64,000 nucleotides of DNA from Bacteroidales bacterium (GTDB lineage Bacteria > Bacteroidota > Bacteroidia > Bacteroidales > UBA932), in assembly GCA_023667095.1 (NCBI GenBank), contig JAMPAT010000001.1, forward strand, positions 1 through 64,000, given 5' to 3'. Below the pieces are notes generated by a model that made no database searches, was not told the DNA's origin, and saw only the letters and a program-made list of their open reading frames with translations. The translations under genes were made by a program, and so were the position numbers. Of this stretch, positions 53,825 through 62,413 are shown one piece after another; position 1 is the first letter of the stretch, and each line of letters starts with the position of its first letter.

Positions 53825-55012
53825 CTACTCTTTACTCATAATACAATGCGACATTGCGTCTGCACAACCCAAAAGCAACCACACATTAAAAAATAAAAAT
53901 CCTCCAGCTCCCCAAATATAGCCCTCAGCCATCATATGCAATATCCAAAAAATCAAAACAGCTATCATATATGCAGAAAACCTCATACTATATTTAGCAT
54001 ATTGTAACATTTTGACATAAGCTGAAATAAACAACAACAATAGCACTATAAAACCCAAAATCCCCATCATAGAAAGCGCACTAAGCCAAGAAGAACCTGT
54101 TTCTACCCCACCAGACTGCATATCAAAAGTAGAGCCCTCTGCCGAATTTGTAGATACAGTACTGAATCCTATTCCGATAACAGGGCTTGTTTTGAATTCT
54201 TTTATTCTATTTGCCCAATGGTCATCTCTAGAGCTACTTATTCCACCAGAACGCATAGAACTGGCATTTTTCTCTTGAATATTAGCCATATATGGAGACC
54301 ACAATGGAAATAAAACCACTAAAACGGCAACGGCACCTATAATGTATTTGAAAAATTTGCCGAAATGCCTTTTGTTCGCCTTATAAAAATAAAAAATAAC
54401 AGACACAACAACAGCAATCAAAGCTGTTCGCGATGCTGCCAAAAGTACACAAATAAATCCGCAACAGATAAGTCCCACATAATAATATTTTTGTTTTTTA
54501 TTTATGAACGCCTTATCAGTTAACTTATATACGGATGATATAATAACATTAGCAGCAACAGGAGCAACCAGCATTGAATGTGATGTAATACCAGCAAACA
54601 CTCCTCTGCCAAAACCTATGCCGAAAAAATAAGCAAGCATAGATCCGATAGTAACAAACTCAAGTAATCTCTGAATGATAGAAAATGTTTTTAATCTAAA
54701 GAGCCATAAAAAATCGGATTTAAGAAATGGTGACACCAACGCAGTCATCAAAAAAAAACTAAAAAAACGTCCCCATGGCTTAAAAAAAGGAGGTATGTCA
54801 TTACATACTATACTGACAACACATAATACATACAACAATGACATCAATATGTCAATACCTTTAATTGATGACTGAGTAAAACCAACAATTAAAGCTAAAA
54901 CCATGAATATGTAATAAGGAGCTCCGAAGCTCGGAGTTATTGCCAAAATATTATTAACGGCAACGATGGCCACAAACCAACTTATTTGCTTGACTCTTTT
55001 TTGATTCACCAT
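53825..55012 (-). CDS. O-antigen polymerase/ligase (Wzy-like)
   Basis: The 395-residue inner-membrane protein has about twelve hydrophobic segments and a large hydrophilic loop with SSRDDHWANRIKEFKTSPVI and GIGFSTVS, as in the Wzy_C family of O-antigen polymerases and ligases. It probably polymerises repeat units delivered by a flippase, or joins them to a carrier. It starts in a 7-bp overlap with the upstream acetyltransferase gene. Ligase and polymerase cannot be told apart by sequence alone. Confidence 0.85.
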   Translation of the reverse strand: MVNQKRVKQISWFVAIVAVNNILAITPSFGAPYYIFMVLALIVGFTQSSIKGIDILMSLLYVLCVVSIVCNDIPPFFKPWGRFFSFFLMTALVSPFLKSDFLWLFRLKTFSIIQRLLEFVTIGSMLAYFFGIGFGRGVFAGITSHSMLVAPVAANVIISSVYKLTDKAFINKKQKYYYVGLICCGFICVLLAASRTALIAVVVSVIFYFYKANKRHFGKFFKYIIGAVAVLVVLFPLWSPYMANIQEKNASSMRSGGISSSRDDHWANRIKEFKTSPVIGIGFSTVSTNSAEGSTFDMQSGGVETGSSWLSALSMMGILGFIVLLLLFISAYVKMLQYAKYSMRFSAYMIAVLIFWILHMMAEGYIWGAGGFLFFNVWLLLGCADAMSHCIMSKE

Positions 55013-55503
55013 AAACGTTTTACAACTTTTGCAGGAACTCCAGCAACAATATCACCATCACAGCAAGAACGGTTTACAACTGCACCGGCACCTACTATTG
55101 CTTTTTTACCGATTGAAACACCTGGAAGAATAACAGAACGGGCACACAGCCAAACTCCCGAACCAATATAGACACTTTTACTTATACCTTTACCTGCAGA
55201 ATGAAATCCCACCGGATCAATCTCATGAGTTCCTGTCCCGATATAAACACAAGGGGCAATATCTACATGAGAACCTATTTCAATTTTTAAAGTAGAAGAT
55301 ATAAATGTTCCAGGCCCAATCCACACATCATCTCCAACTATAAATTCCCCTATTCCTGTTATTCTCACTGAACTACATATCCGTACATTTTTTCCGATTC
55401 TAGCTCCAGACCAACGCAACAACCTATTCTTAAAACCAAATGCTTTAGTTTCAGGAAGAAGTCTCATTATAAGTTCAGTTATATATAATCTACTGCTTAT
55501 CAT
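55006..55503 (-). CDS. Hexapeptide-repeat acetyltransferase
   Basis: The 165 residues form a left-handed beta-helix with repeats through RIGKNVRICSSVRITGIG, DVWIGPGTFISS and GTGTHEIDP (catalytic His region), closing with GAGAVVNRSCCDGDIVAGVP. It resembles WcaB/LacA-type transferases that acetylate sugars. It is translationally coupled on both sides (overlaps of 4 and 7 bp). Confidence 0.86.
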   Translation of the reverse strand: MISSRLYITELIMRLLPETKAFGFKNRLLRWSGARIGKNVRICSSVRITGIGEFIVGDDVWIGPGTFISSTLKIEIGSHVDIAPCVYIGTGTHEIDPVGFHSAGKGISKSVYIGSGVWLCARSVILPGVSIGKKAIVGAGAVVNRSCCDGDIVAGVPAKVVKRLW

Positions 55504-56624
55504 AAACTATTATAAATATCTAACAATTTCTCTGCAACACTCTGAACATCAAAATTCTGCTTACCTACTTCAAACGCTTTTTCACCATACTCTTCTGCCA
55601 TGTCCGGATTCTTAAGCAACATACATATTTGATTTGCAAGTCCTTGTAAATCATTCTCTGGAGCAACTATAGAAAATGGTCCTTGTTCTTTATTCAATAA
55701 TGCAATATCTTTCAGTCCTCCGTTACCCTCCAAAAATGCAAATGGTGTCTTAGCGGTCATACACTCCAATAAACTTGTCGGCATTCCCTCGCTTATGCTT
55801 GTCATTACAAAACAGTCCAATTCTCTTGTCAACTGCGGGGCATCACTCCGATATCCCAACCAATGAAATCTACCTTCAACTCCAAATTTTTGCACAATTT
55901 TTTTACAACTGTCTACAAGTTCTACATCACCGTCACCTATTACAACAGCATGTACATTATTCAACTTGCTCAACACATTGCACATGACTTCTGTAAAAGC
56001 TAAAGGATTTTTAACTTGAGCGATTCTACAACATGTGCCGATAACTTGAGTACCTAGTTCAACATTTAACAGTTTAACCAATTTATTGTCATTATGACAG
56101 TTTTCTCGAAATGACAAGGGATTATATACCACATACTCCTTTTTGCCAGAACCATTGCCAATCAATGCATCTCTCACACCATTGGAGATATAACATATAG
56201 CAGACATTCTTACCTGAAACAAACTATTAAGCAACTTCTCTAATCTCATTTTAGAAGTTGCAACCTTCACTTTATCTGAAAGTCCATGTATCGTGCTGAT
56301 GTATTTGATCCCCCTGAAACAAAAACAAGAAATGATTCTCTCCATCAGAGCCATTACATGAATATGAACAATCTCAGGTTGAAAATCTTTAAGAATGCTA
56401 TAATATCGCCTTAAAATACGAAAATCATGTCCGGAATGACAACATAAAGAATAGGTAGAAACACCATATTTTTCTAGTTCCGCATTCAATTCACCTTTGG
56501 GGAACACGGTACATACCGCTACATGACAATCTTTCATTTTATTCAAAATTGGAGCTATTGTCAGTATATGTCTATTTATACCATCCATCAAAGATGAGTT
56601 AGTAGTTAACATCAGTATTTTCAT
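55500..56624 (-). CDS. Glycosyltransferase family 4
   Basis: The 374-residue GT-B enzyme begins MKILMLTTNSSLMDGINRHI and has HIHVMALMERI, then YVVYNPLSF, AVVIGDGDVEL and VMTSISEGMPTSLLECMTAK (EX7E-type motif). It overlaps the downstream acetyltransferase gene by 4 bp. The linkage it makes is unknown. Confidence 0.88.
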   Translation of the reverse strand: MKILMLTTNSSLMDGINRHILTIAPILNKMKDCHVAVCTVFPKGELNAELEKYGVSTYSLCCHSGHDFRILRRYYSILKDFQPEIVHIHVMALMERIISCFCFRGIKYISTIHGLSDKVKVATSKMRLEKLLNSLFQVRMSAICYISNGVRDALIGNGSGKKEYVVYNPLSFRENCHNDNKLVKLLNVELGTQVIGTCCRIAQVKNPLAFTEVMCNVLSKLNNVHAVVIGDGDVELVDSCKKIVQKFGVEGRFHWLGYRSDAPQLTRELDCFVMTSISEGMPTSLLECMTAKTPFAFLEGNGGLKDIALLNKEQGPFSIVAPENDLQGLANQICMLLKNPDMAEEYGEKAFEVGKQNFDVQSVAEKLLDIYNSL

Positions 56625-56637
56625 TCTGTATTTTTAA

Positions 56638-57657
56638 CTATTTAAGAAATAATCGTTTCAAATATTTATTCCACAAGTACAATCTTAGTTGATCAATAAA
56701 GACAGCAACAATATAGTATCCTAAAATCACGCAAACAGTTAATAATATAAAATATACCCCTTGATAATTCTCATCTATTTGCTGTAACCAATTGTTATAT
56801 GTGCTGACAGGTGACACATGGACCAATAACACGGCAAAACTTGACTTCCCTATAAAATTTATGACTTTATTGTTCTGTATATTCAAGTTCGAAAAAAACA
56901 TGAATAAAAAAATACTCTGCAGCAAAACTATTGGGCAATCATAGCTCCACAACAAACTCTTAAAAACAGGATATGTGTATTGCATCCGACTTACAATCAA
57001 TAGAACTATAACACAAAAAATATAGCCTGCTAAAAACAAATATTTATATGGCGAAATGGGGGGGGTAGATTCTTTACATCTACGTATCAGATGACCGATT
57101 GCATAAAGTATTATAAAGAAACCAAAAGAATATCCCCCAAAACCAATATTCAGACTCCAGATAATACTCCAATAATATGTAATGACATATAAAGCTACAA
57201 TCCAAAAGAAAATGTGTTTCTTTGATGTTTGCTGAAGCCAAGCATTGAGTAGCGGGCTAAACATCATTAAAAGTAGATAACATGGTATAAACCAAATATA
57301 GTTAGCCAAAGGAAATAAACTTCTTTTCAATACGGCAGAAGGAATTTCATGCACACCGCATTTTGCGATATACAATGCTAGTCCCAACAGAGAGAAAAAA
57401 TATATTTGAAATATAATATGAGCAAATTTTTCTTTTTTTAATTTTATACCAAAATAACCTGAAATTAAAATAAAACAATTCACCCCCACAATTGCAATTG
57501 ATTCAATTAAAAATCTCATAAATGAGCCCATATTATATGGGGACTCATAAACTTGTAATATTCCCATATAATTGCTATGGACAAGAAGAATAAACAACAT
57601 GCTTATTACTCTCAACAATTCAATATTACTTTGTCTAGTATTTATAATGGTATTCAT
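56638..57657 (-). CDS. Acyltransferase-3 family membrane protein (second copy)
   Basis: The 339-residue protein has about ten hydrophobic segments. The start QSNIELLRVISMLFILLVHS carries the family Arg and His, and GKSSFAVLLVHVSPVS lies near the end. It is probably another sugar O-acyltransferase. It lies 13 bp upstream of the glycosyltransferase at 55500. Confidence 0.85.
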   Translation of the reverse strand: MNTIINTRQSNIELLRVISMLFILLVHSNYMGILQVYESPYNMGSFMRFLIESIAIVGVNCFILISGYFGIKLKKEKFAHIIFQIYFFSLLGLALYIAKCGVHEIPSAVLKRSLFPLANYIWFIPCYLLLMMFSPLLNAWLQQTSKKHIFFWIVALYVITYYWSIIWSLNIGFGGYSFGFFIILYAIGHLIRRCKESTPPISPYKYLFLAGYIFCVIVLLIVSRMQYTYPVFKSLLWSYDCPIVLLQSIFLFMFFSNLNIQNNKVINFIGKSSFAVLLVHVSPVSTYNNWLQQIDENYQGVYFILLTVCVILGYYIVAVFIDQLRLYLWNKYLKRLFLK

Positions 57658-57700
57658 TCTCTTAAATGTTAAAGATAGTTTTTATCATAAGCGACAGACA

Positions 57701-58720
57701 TTAATATGCCAACCTCAATGCCAATCTAATAGGATAATACTGCCAAGCAGGAAAACCTGACGGACGTTGACTAACAATGTATTTAACTCTCAATGACAAT
57801 AGACATTTCATATACCATGGAATAAAACAACACTCCTTCATTTTAGTCCATAAATCTACCGTCAACTTTGAAACAATCTCCACATTGTCTGGTAATAAAT
57901 CTGCATACAACATACGGTTTGCCAATCCTTCTACCACTATAAACCCCGAAAGAAAATAAATAATATCTTGATTGTCTTTAAATAAATTCTTCATCTGAGT
58001 ACAGGCATATATAAGGGAATTCATTCGCTTAACATATACACTCACATTTATTTTTTGTCTAGACGCAGACCCAAGACGACAACGAGCAATGTAGCCAATA
58101 TGGTTTATAACAGCATATTGCTTACATCTTTTAGCTAATGACCATAATGTTGTGTAATCCTCATAAAAAGCGATATGGCAAGGAATCAAAATGCCATCAA
58201 ACAGTGTTTTTTTAAATAATTTACCACATAATGATAATTTTAACTGCTTGATAAGTTCCAAAGTGTAGGATTCAGCATTATCATTTGAAAACACACCCGA
58301 CGTCTGATTTGACAAAACAAATCTACTACCATCTGCAGACAAATCCATACGACATGTAGAAATAGCAATGTCTGCAAGATTGCTTTGAGCGATAGAAAAT
58401 AATTTCTCAAGTGTTCCTGACGTTAAAATATCATCTGCATCAACAAAACATAAATAATCACCTGAAGCTCTTTCTATTCCTTTATTTCTAGCATTTGATA
58501 CTCCTTGATTTTGAGGTAAATCTATTAATATAACCCTATCGTCTTGTTCTGCAATAGAAGTCAAATATTCTTTATTTGACTTAAGTGGTGAACAATCATT
58601 AATAAAAATAAATTCTACATTCTTAAGCATCTGAGCCTGCAATGACTCAACGCAATCACGCAGCATTTCATCCGGTATATTATAGACTGGAACAATAACA
58701 GAAACCTTTACTTTATTCAT
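57701..58720 (-). CDS. Glycosyltransferase family 2
   Basis: The predicted enzyme of about 339 residues begins MNKVKVSVIVPVYNIPDEML, with FINDCSPLKSN and YLCFVDADDILTSGT (DxD motif). The frame extends 7 codons further (58741), but the ATG at 58720 gives the typical SVIVPVYN start. It overlaps or abuts the fragmentary gene upstream. Confidence 0.87.
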   Translation of the reverse strand: MNKVKVSVIVPVYNIPDEMLRDCVESLQAQMLKNVEFIFINDCSPLKSNKEYLTSIAEQDDRVILIDLPQNQGVSNARNKGIERASGDYLCFVDADDILTSGTLEKLFSIAQSNLADIAISTCRMDLSADGSRFVLSNQTSGVFSNDNAESYTLELIKQLKLSLCGKLFKKTLFDGILIPCHIAFYEDYTTLWSLAKRCKQYAVINHIGYIARCRLGSASRQKINVSVYVKRMNSLIYACTQMKNLFKDNQDIIYFLSGFIVVEGLANRMLYADLLPDNVEIVSKLTVDLWTKMKECCFIPWYMKCLLSLRVKYIVSQRPSGFPAWQYYPIRLALRLAY

Positions 58721-58730
58721 ATAATGCCAC

Positions 58731-58991
58731 CTATAAATCATTAAACAATTTCAACCATTTTTTACCAATCTCATTGATTGAGAAAAAATCAGACTTCATT
58801 TTTGCATTACAAGCAAGTTCCTCACGAAAATTATCATCTGACATAAGTTTCACTAGTTTATTGGCATATGCCTTAATATTGAAAGAATCAATCAAACAGT
58901 CATTTATGCCATCTTCAATTATATCTTGTACATCATCATAACTATTAAAAGTCATAGGCACCATTCCTGTTGATATAGCCTCCACTATCAC
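58731..58991 (-). pseudogene. C-terminal fragment of a GT4 glycosyltransferase
   Basis: The 86 residues correspond to the end of a family 4 glycosyltransferase (IVEAISTGMVPMTF is the EX7E region). The donor- and acceptor-binding N-terminal part is absent, and the sequence upstream changes within about 20 bp to the 3' end of a wecB pseudogene. A deletion probably joined the two. Confidence 0.65.
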
Positions 58992-59009
58992 TCAACAGCC
59001 CCAAAACTA

Positions 59010-59960
59010 TTATACTTCATATGATATAGTTCTAAAAACCTCTACAATTCTCTCATAGTCTTTGCCATCACCATATGGTTCTTCATTTATCGCTTCCGGA
59101 CGTTCTGTAGTATCCCTCATAACCAAACAGGTTTTCTTAAGCCTGGGCTCTTGTATACCTCCACTATCTGTAAGAACAATATCAGACTTTTCCATTAAAT
59201 AGACAAAACTCAAATATACAAGTGGTTCAATAAAGAATGTATTCTCCAAAAACATCATGAATCGGTTTTCTTACATTTGGATTTAAATGCATTGTTCTCT
59301 TCTATGTCCTGTAATTAAAACTATATGTCGATTTGATAGCCTATTATATCATAGCCGGATTTAGCAATTGGGAATTTATCTGAAAGTTCAGCATCAGTCG
59401 AAATCCGATGAACAACCTGATGAAATGCATCTATAACAGTATAAAGATAGATTCTTGATTTACTCTTTCATTTAGAAGATTTTCTCTACTTAACGGATTC
59501 GGTGCAAAGTTAAACTCAGAAATTCTGTTGGTAATCTGTCAATTAATTTCTTCTGACCAGGGACTATAAATATTATGTGTTCTTACCACAGCCCCTATAT
59601 TGGCAACTGGTATCTGCTTATAGAAAGCAGCTAAAGCTGCAGCTGTAGAAGTCGTAGTATCCTCATGAACAAGAACAACATCTAGTTTTATACTATCCTC
59701 CCGACTTAGAACGTCTCTCATTCCTAATAACACTCGAGATGTCACATCATATAAATCTTGCCCTTTTTCATGATTTTTAAATCAGAATCTGGCGTTACAT
59801 CAAAAATGTTAAGAACCTGTTCAAGCATTTCTTTGTGTTGCCCTGTTACGTATGCTACTGTACTAAAATCATGAGGATACTTTTGAAATGCCTTCACCAA
59901 TGGACACATTTAAATTGTCTCTGGTCTTGTAGCAAAAACTATAAATATCTCTTTCTTATT
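59010..59960 (-). pseudogene. wecB: Decayed UDP-N-acetylglucosamine 2-epimerase (wecB)
   Basis: Pieces in several frames spell a WecB: FIVFATRPETI, then stop (TAA where Lys is expected) and MCPLVKAFQKYP; AYVTGQHKEMLEQ; DVTSRVLLGMRDVLSRE and VVLVHEDTTTSTAAALAAFY; THNIYSPWSEEIN, then stop; and [11 protein letters not shown] near the end. At least two nonsense codons and one deleted base (about 59770) are visible. A start codon is not evident. An intact copy may exist outside the window, or the polysaccharide no longer needs ManNAc. Confidence 0.82.
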
Positions 59961-59992
59961 ATATAGGTCTATCAGAGCAGCGCCAGAATCAA

Positions 59993-61123
59993 TTATTTAA
60001 AAATTTCAAAATACTTAGATGATATATATTTATTCAAATCTTCTATGTATTCTTTGCACTTGGCTTTATTGTATTCCAATGGTTTGTGGCTGCAAATATG
60101 TTTTTTTATCTCATCTACATAATCCTGAGGTTCTGCTGCAATCAATAATGGCGATTTTTCCAGTTTATAGATACCAACTGCACTATGTGGGTCAACGATT
60201 GTCACCTTACCATGTGCAATTGCTTCAAATGTTTTTATCTTTAATCCTGAGCCTTCAAATACAGGGTTAATCACAATATCCCCCAACCCATAAAAATCAT
60301 CAGGGCTTTCATAGCTGCCTTTCAGCTCAATATTAGGATGTAATTCTTCTCTTGTGAAACAACTACAGATTTGGCCTCCTAGTAGTAAATGAATATCAGA
60401 ATCTCTCTCTAAAACTAATGGAAAGACTTCATTTATAAACTTGGTTATAGCCTCAATATTAAGCTTTCCTCTACCTGAAAAAAACAAGATATTTTTATTT
60501 CCACATACCGGTTGGTCAACAAATGTAAAGCCGGAATAAACAGACAACACTTTACTTTTAGGTGCTAGAAATTTAAAATAGTCACGTTCAACATCCTGTA
60601 TCGCCAAAACATGAGGAAAACGACGAATCGCCTTTGCTTCTTCTTCTACAGAATAGTGGTGCCAATCTGAACCGGCACACATTCTTTCATCCCTAAAAGC
60701 AAACACATCATGAGTGTAAATCGCTCTGATGGGAATGTTACAAAATGCAAGTCTTGATTCCCAAATATAATTTACAATAAGACCAGTGAAGTCATATTTA
60801 GAATGCAAATCATTAACATATGAATTTAGCCCACAAGGGTAATAGAAATCAATGTTATTAGGATATGCTTTTCTTACAAGTCTTTTATAAATCCGTTGTA
60901 AAAAAAATTGCCATTTTGGGGTCTTATAATAAAAAATATGGTCTCCCCAATACGCTAATGTCTCATCTACCGATTCTTTTGATTGCCCATGCGTACCTAT
61001 AAGCAAATAATATACATCAAATCCCAGTTGTTTTAAACATTTTACATACTGCATTACACACTGATTATTACCTCCTATACAAGGATGTGTGGTCATGTCT
61101 GCTGCAACTAATATTTTTTTCAT
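59993..61123 (-). CDS. Glycosyltransferase family 4-like
   Basis: The 376-residue enzyme begins KKILVAADMTTHPCIGGNNQ, has FFSGRGKLNIEAITKFI and IVINPVFEGSGLKIKTFEAI in the donor-binding domain, and a GT-B layout. It overlaps the pyruvyltransferase gene upstream by 4 bp. The acceptor sugar is unknown. Confidence 0.85.
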   Translation of the reverse strand: MKKILVAADMTTHPCIGGNNQCVMQYVKCLKQLGFDVYYLLIGTHGQSKESVDETLAYWGDHIFYYKTPKWQFFLQRIYKRLVRKAYPNNIDFYYPCGLNSYVNDLHSKYDFTGLIVNYIWESRLAFCNIPIRAIYTHDVFAFRDERMCAGSDWHHYSVEEEAKAIRRFPHVLAIQDVERDYFKFLAPKSKVLSVYSGFTFVDQPVCGNKNILFFSGRGKLNIEAITKFINEVFPLVLERDSDIHLLLGGQICSCFTREELHPNIELKGSYESPDDFYGLGDIVINPVFEGSGLKIKTFEAIAHGKVTIVDPHSAVGIYKLEKSPLLIAAEPQDYVDEIKKHICSHKPLEYNKAKCKEYIEDLNKYISSKYFEIFK

Positions 61124-62385
61124 TTAATATTTCTTTCAGATAATTCAATAACTTCATCAATACGGCTTCTAACTACAGCATTTAATGCAGTTATGTGGCT
61201 TAAATAATCATTAAACACTGATACCATCTCATCTGAGATAAAGCTATTTGGAGGTAAAATATATTGGTTTGGAAGATTAAAATGTTTAAACAATCCATCA
61301 AATTTACCTTGATATGATGCGACGAGTACACTCTTGCCCTGCCCTAATGCAGCAATAGCAAAATGCATTCTGCTACTGACAAGACCATCAAGCAGATGAC
61401 AAATTGCTTTTATCTGTGGAGCCCTATAGACTTTCTCATCGTAATAAATTCTATCGCCTAATCCGATCTGAACTATATATTCATGCATTACACCCAACAT
61501 AAGATTATCAGTAAGACAACTGCGATCATCATGTGGAATAAACACAAAATCAACTGACGGATTTCCTTTAAGAATCTGCTCTACATTATGTGCCAGCACC
61601 AATGCATCTTTACGAATATCTTCTGGTCCACTATATTTGCGCAACATAGGATGGAAATTCATTCCTATTACAAATCTATCACTACTAAAGCGACGACCAT
61701 GAATCCATGCTTCCAGTTTATTATAACCCTCGAAAGCATTATCAGGTATAAGCATAAAAGCAGAATCTGCAACTAATCCAGCTTTTATTCCTGTTTTCGA
61801 TATAAATCTTTGACGAGAAACATCATCACGAAGATTAATTACAGTTCTATTACTAATATGCCTAAAAGCCATCGGCATAAGCCAATAAGGATTTTCATTA
61901 AAACTAAACCCCATTAGAAAACTTTCTATTCCTGGAGTTCTTGTAAACAAATCATGTAAAGACAATAAAGTCAAGCTGATTGACGGGGAATAAAAACCAT
62001 CCATACAATCTGCTCCCAACAAAACTACATGAGTTGCTTTGGCATTAATACATCCTTTATATATCCTTTCCAAAGGATAATTACCTGTCCAAATTCTCAT
62101 AGGAGAAACATTTTCTATCGGCAGATCATTTATATATTCATCACCTTTTTCACTACCGGACACTACAGTAATCGGGATTTTGGGATACTTCGTCCTAAAA
62201 TTCTGAATTACAGCCATAATCATTGCTTCATCACCTCGACTGCCTCCTACAGACCATGGATCGCAAGGAATAATCACCAGCGCAGGAATATTGTTATGCA
62301 CATTCTTTATTTTTTTAGATAAAGAATGCCATTGCTTATATTCTTTAACAAACACCTTTGCCTCACTTACTTTCTTTAAATTCAT
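61120..62385 (-). CDS. Polysaccharide pyruvyltransferase family protein
   Basis: The 421-residue protein has the family GGSRGDEAMIMAVIQNF near the N-terminus, VVLLGADCMDGFY, NLRDDVSRQRF, and HDDRSCLTDN with VSSRMHFAIAALGQGKS near the C-terminus (His and Arg typical of the donor site). It should transfer pyruvate from PEP to a sugar as a ketal, adding negative charge. It overlaps the glycosyltransferase downstream by 4 bp and follows the SUMF1 gene by 28 bp. Confidence 0.87.
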   Translation of the reverse strand: MNLKKVSEAKVFVKEYKQWHSLSKKIKNVHNNIPALVIIPCDPWSVGGSRGDEAMIMAVIQNFRTKYPKIPITVVSGSEKGDEYINDLPIENVSPMRIWTGNYPLERIYKGCINAKATHVVLLGADCMDGFYSPSISLTLLSLHDLFTRTPGIESFLMGFSFNENPYWLMPMAFRHISNRTVINLRDDVSRQRFISKTGIKAGLVADSAFMLIPDNAFEGYNKLEAWIHGRRFSSDRFVIGMNFHPMLRKYSGPEDIRKDALVLAHNVEQILKGNPSVDFVFIPHDDRSCLTDNLMLGVMHEYIVQIGLGDRIYYDEKVYRAPQIKAICHLLDGLVSSRMHFAIAALGQGKSVLVASYQGKFDGLFKHFNLPNQYILPPNSFISDEMVSVFNDYLSHITALNAVVRSRIDEVIELSERNIK

Positions 62386-62413
62386 ACGATAATATATTGG
62401 TCTAAAAACTGCT

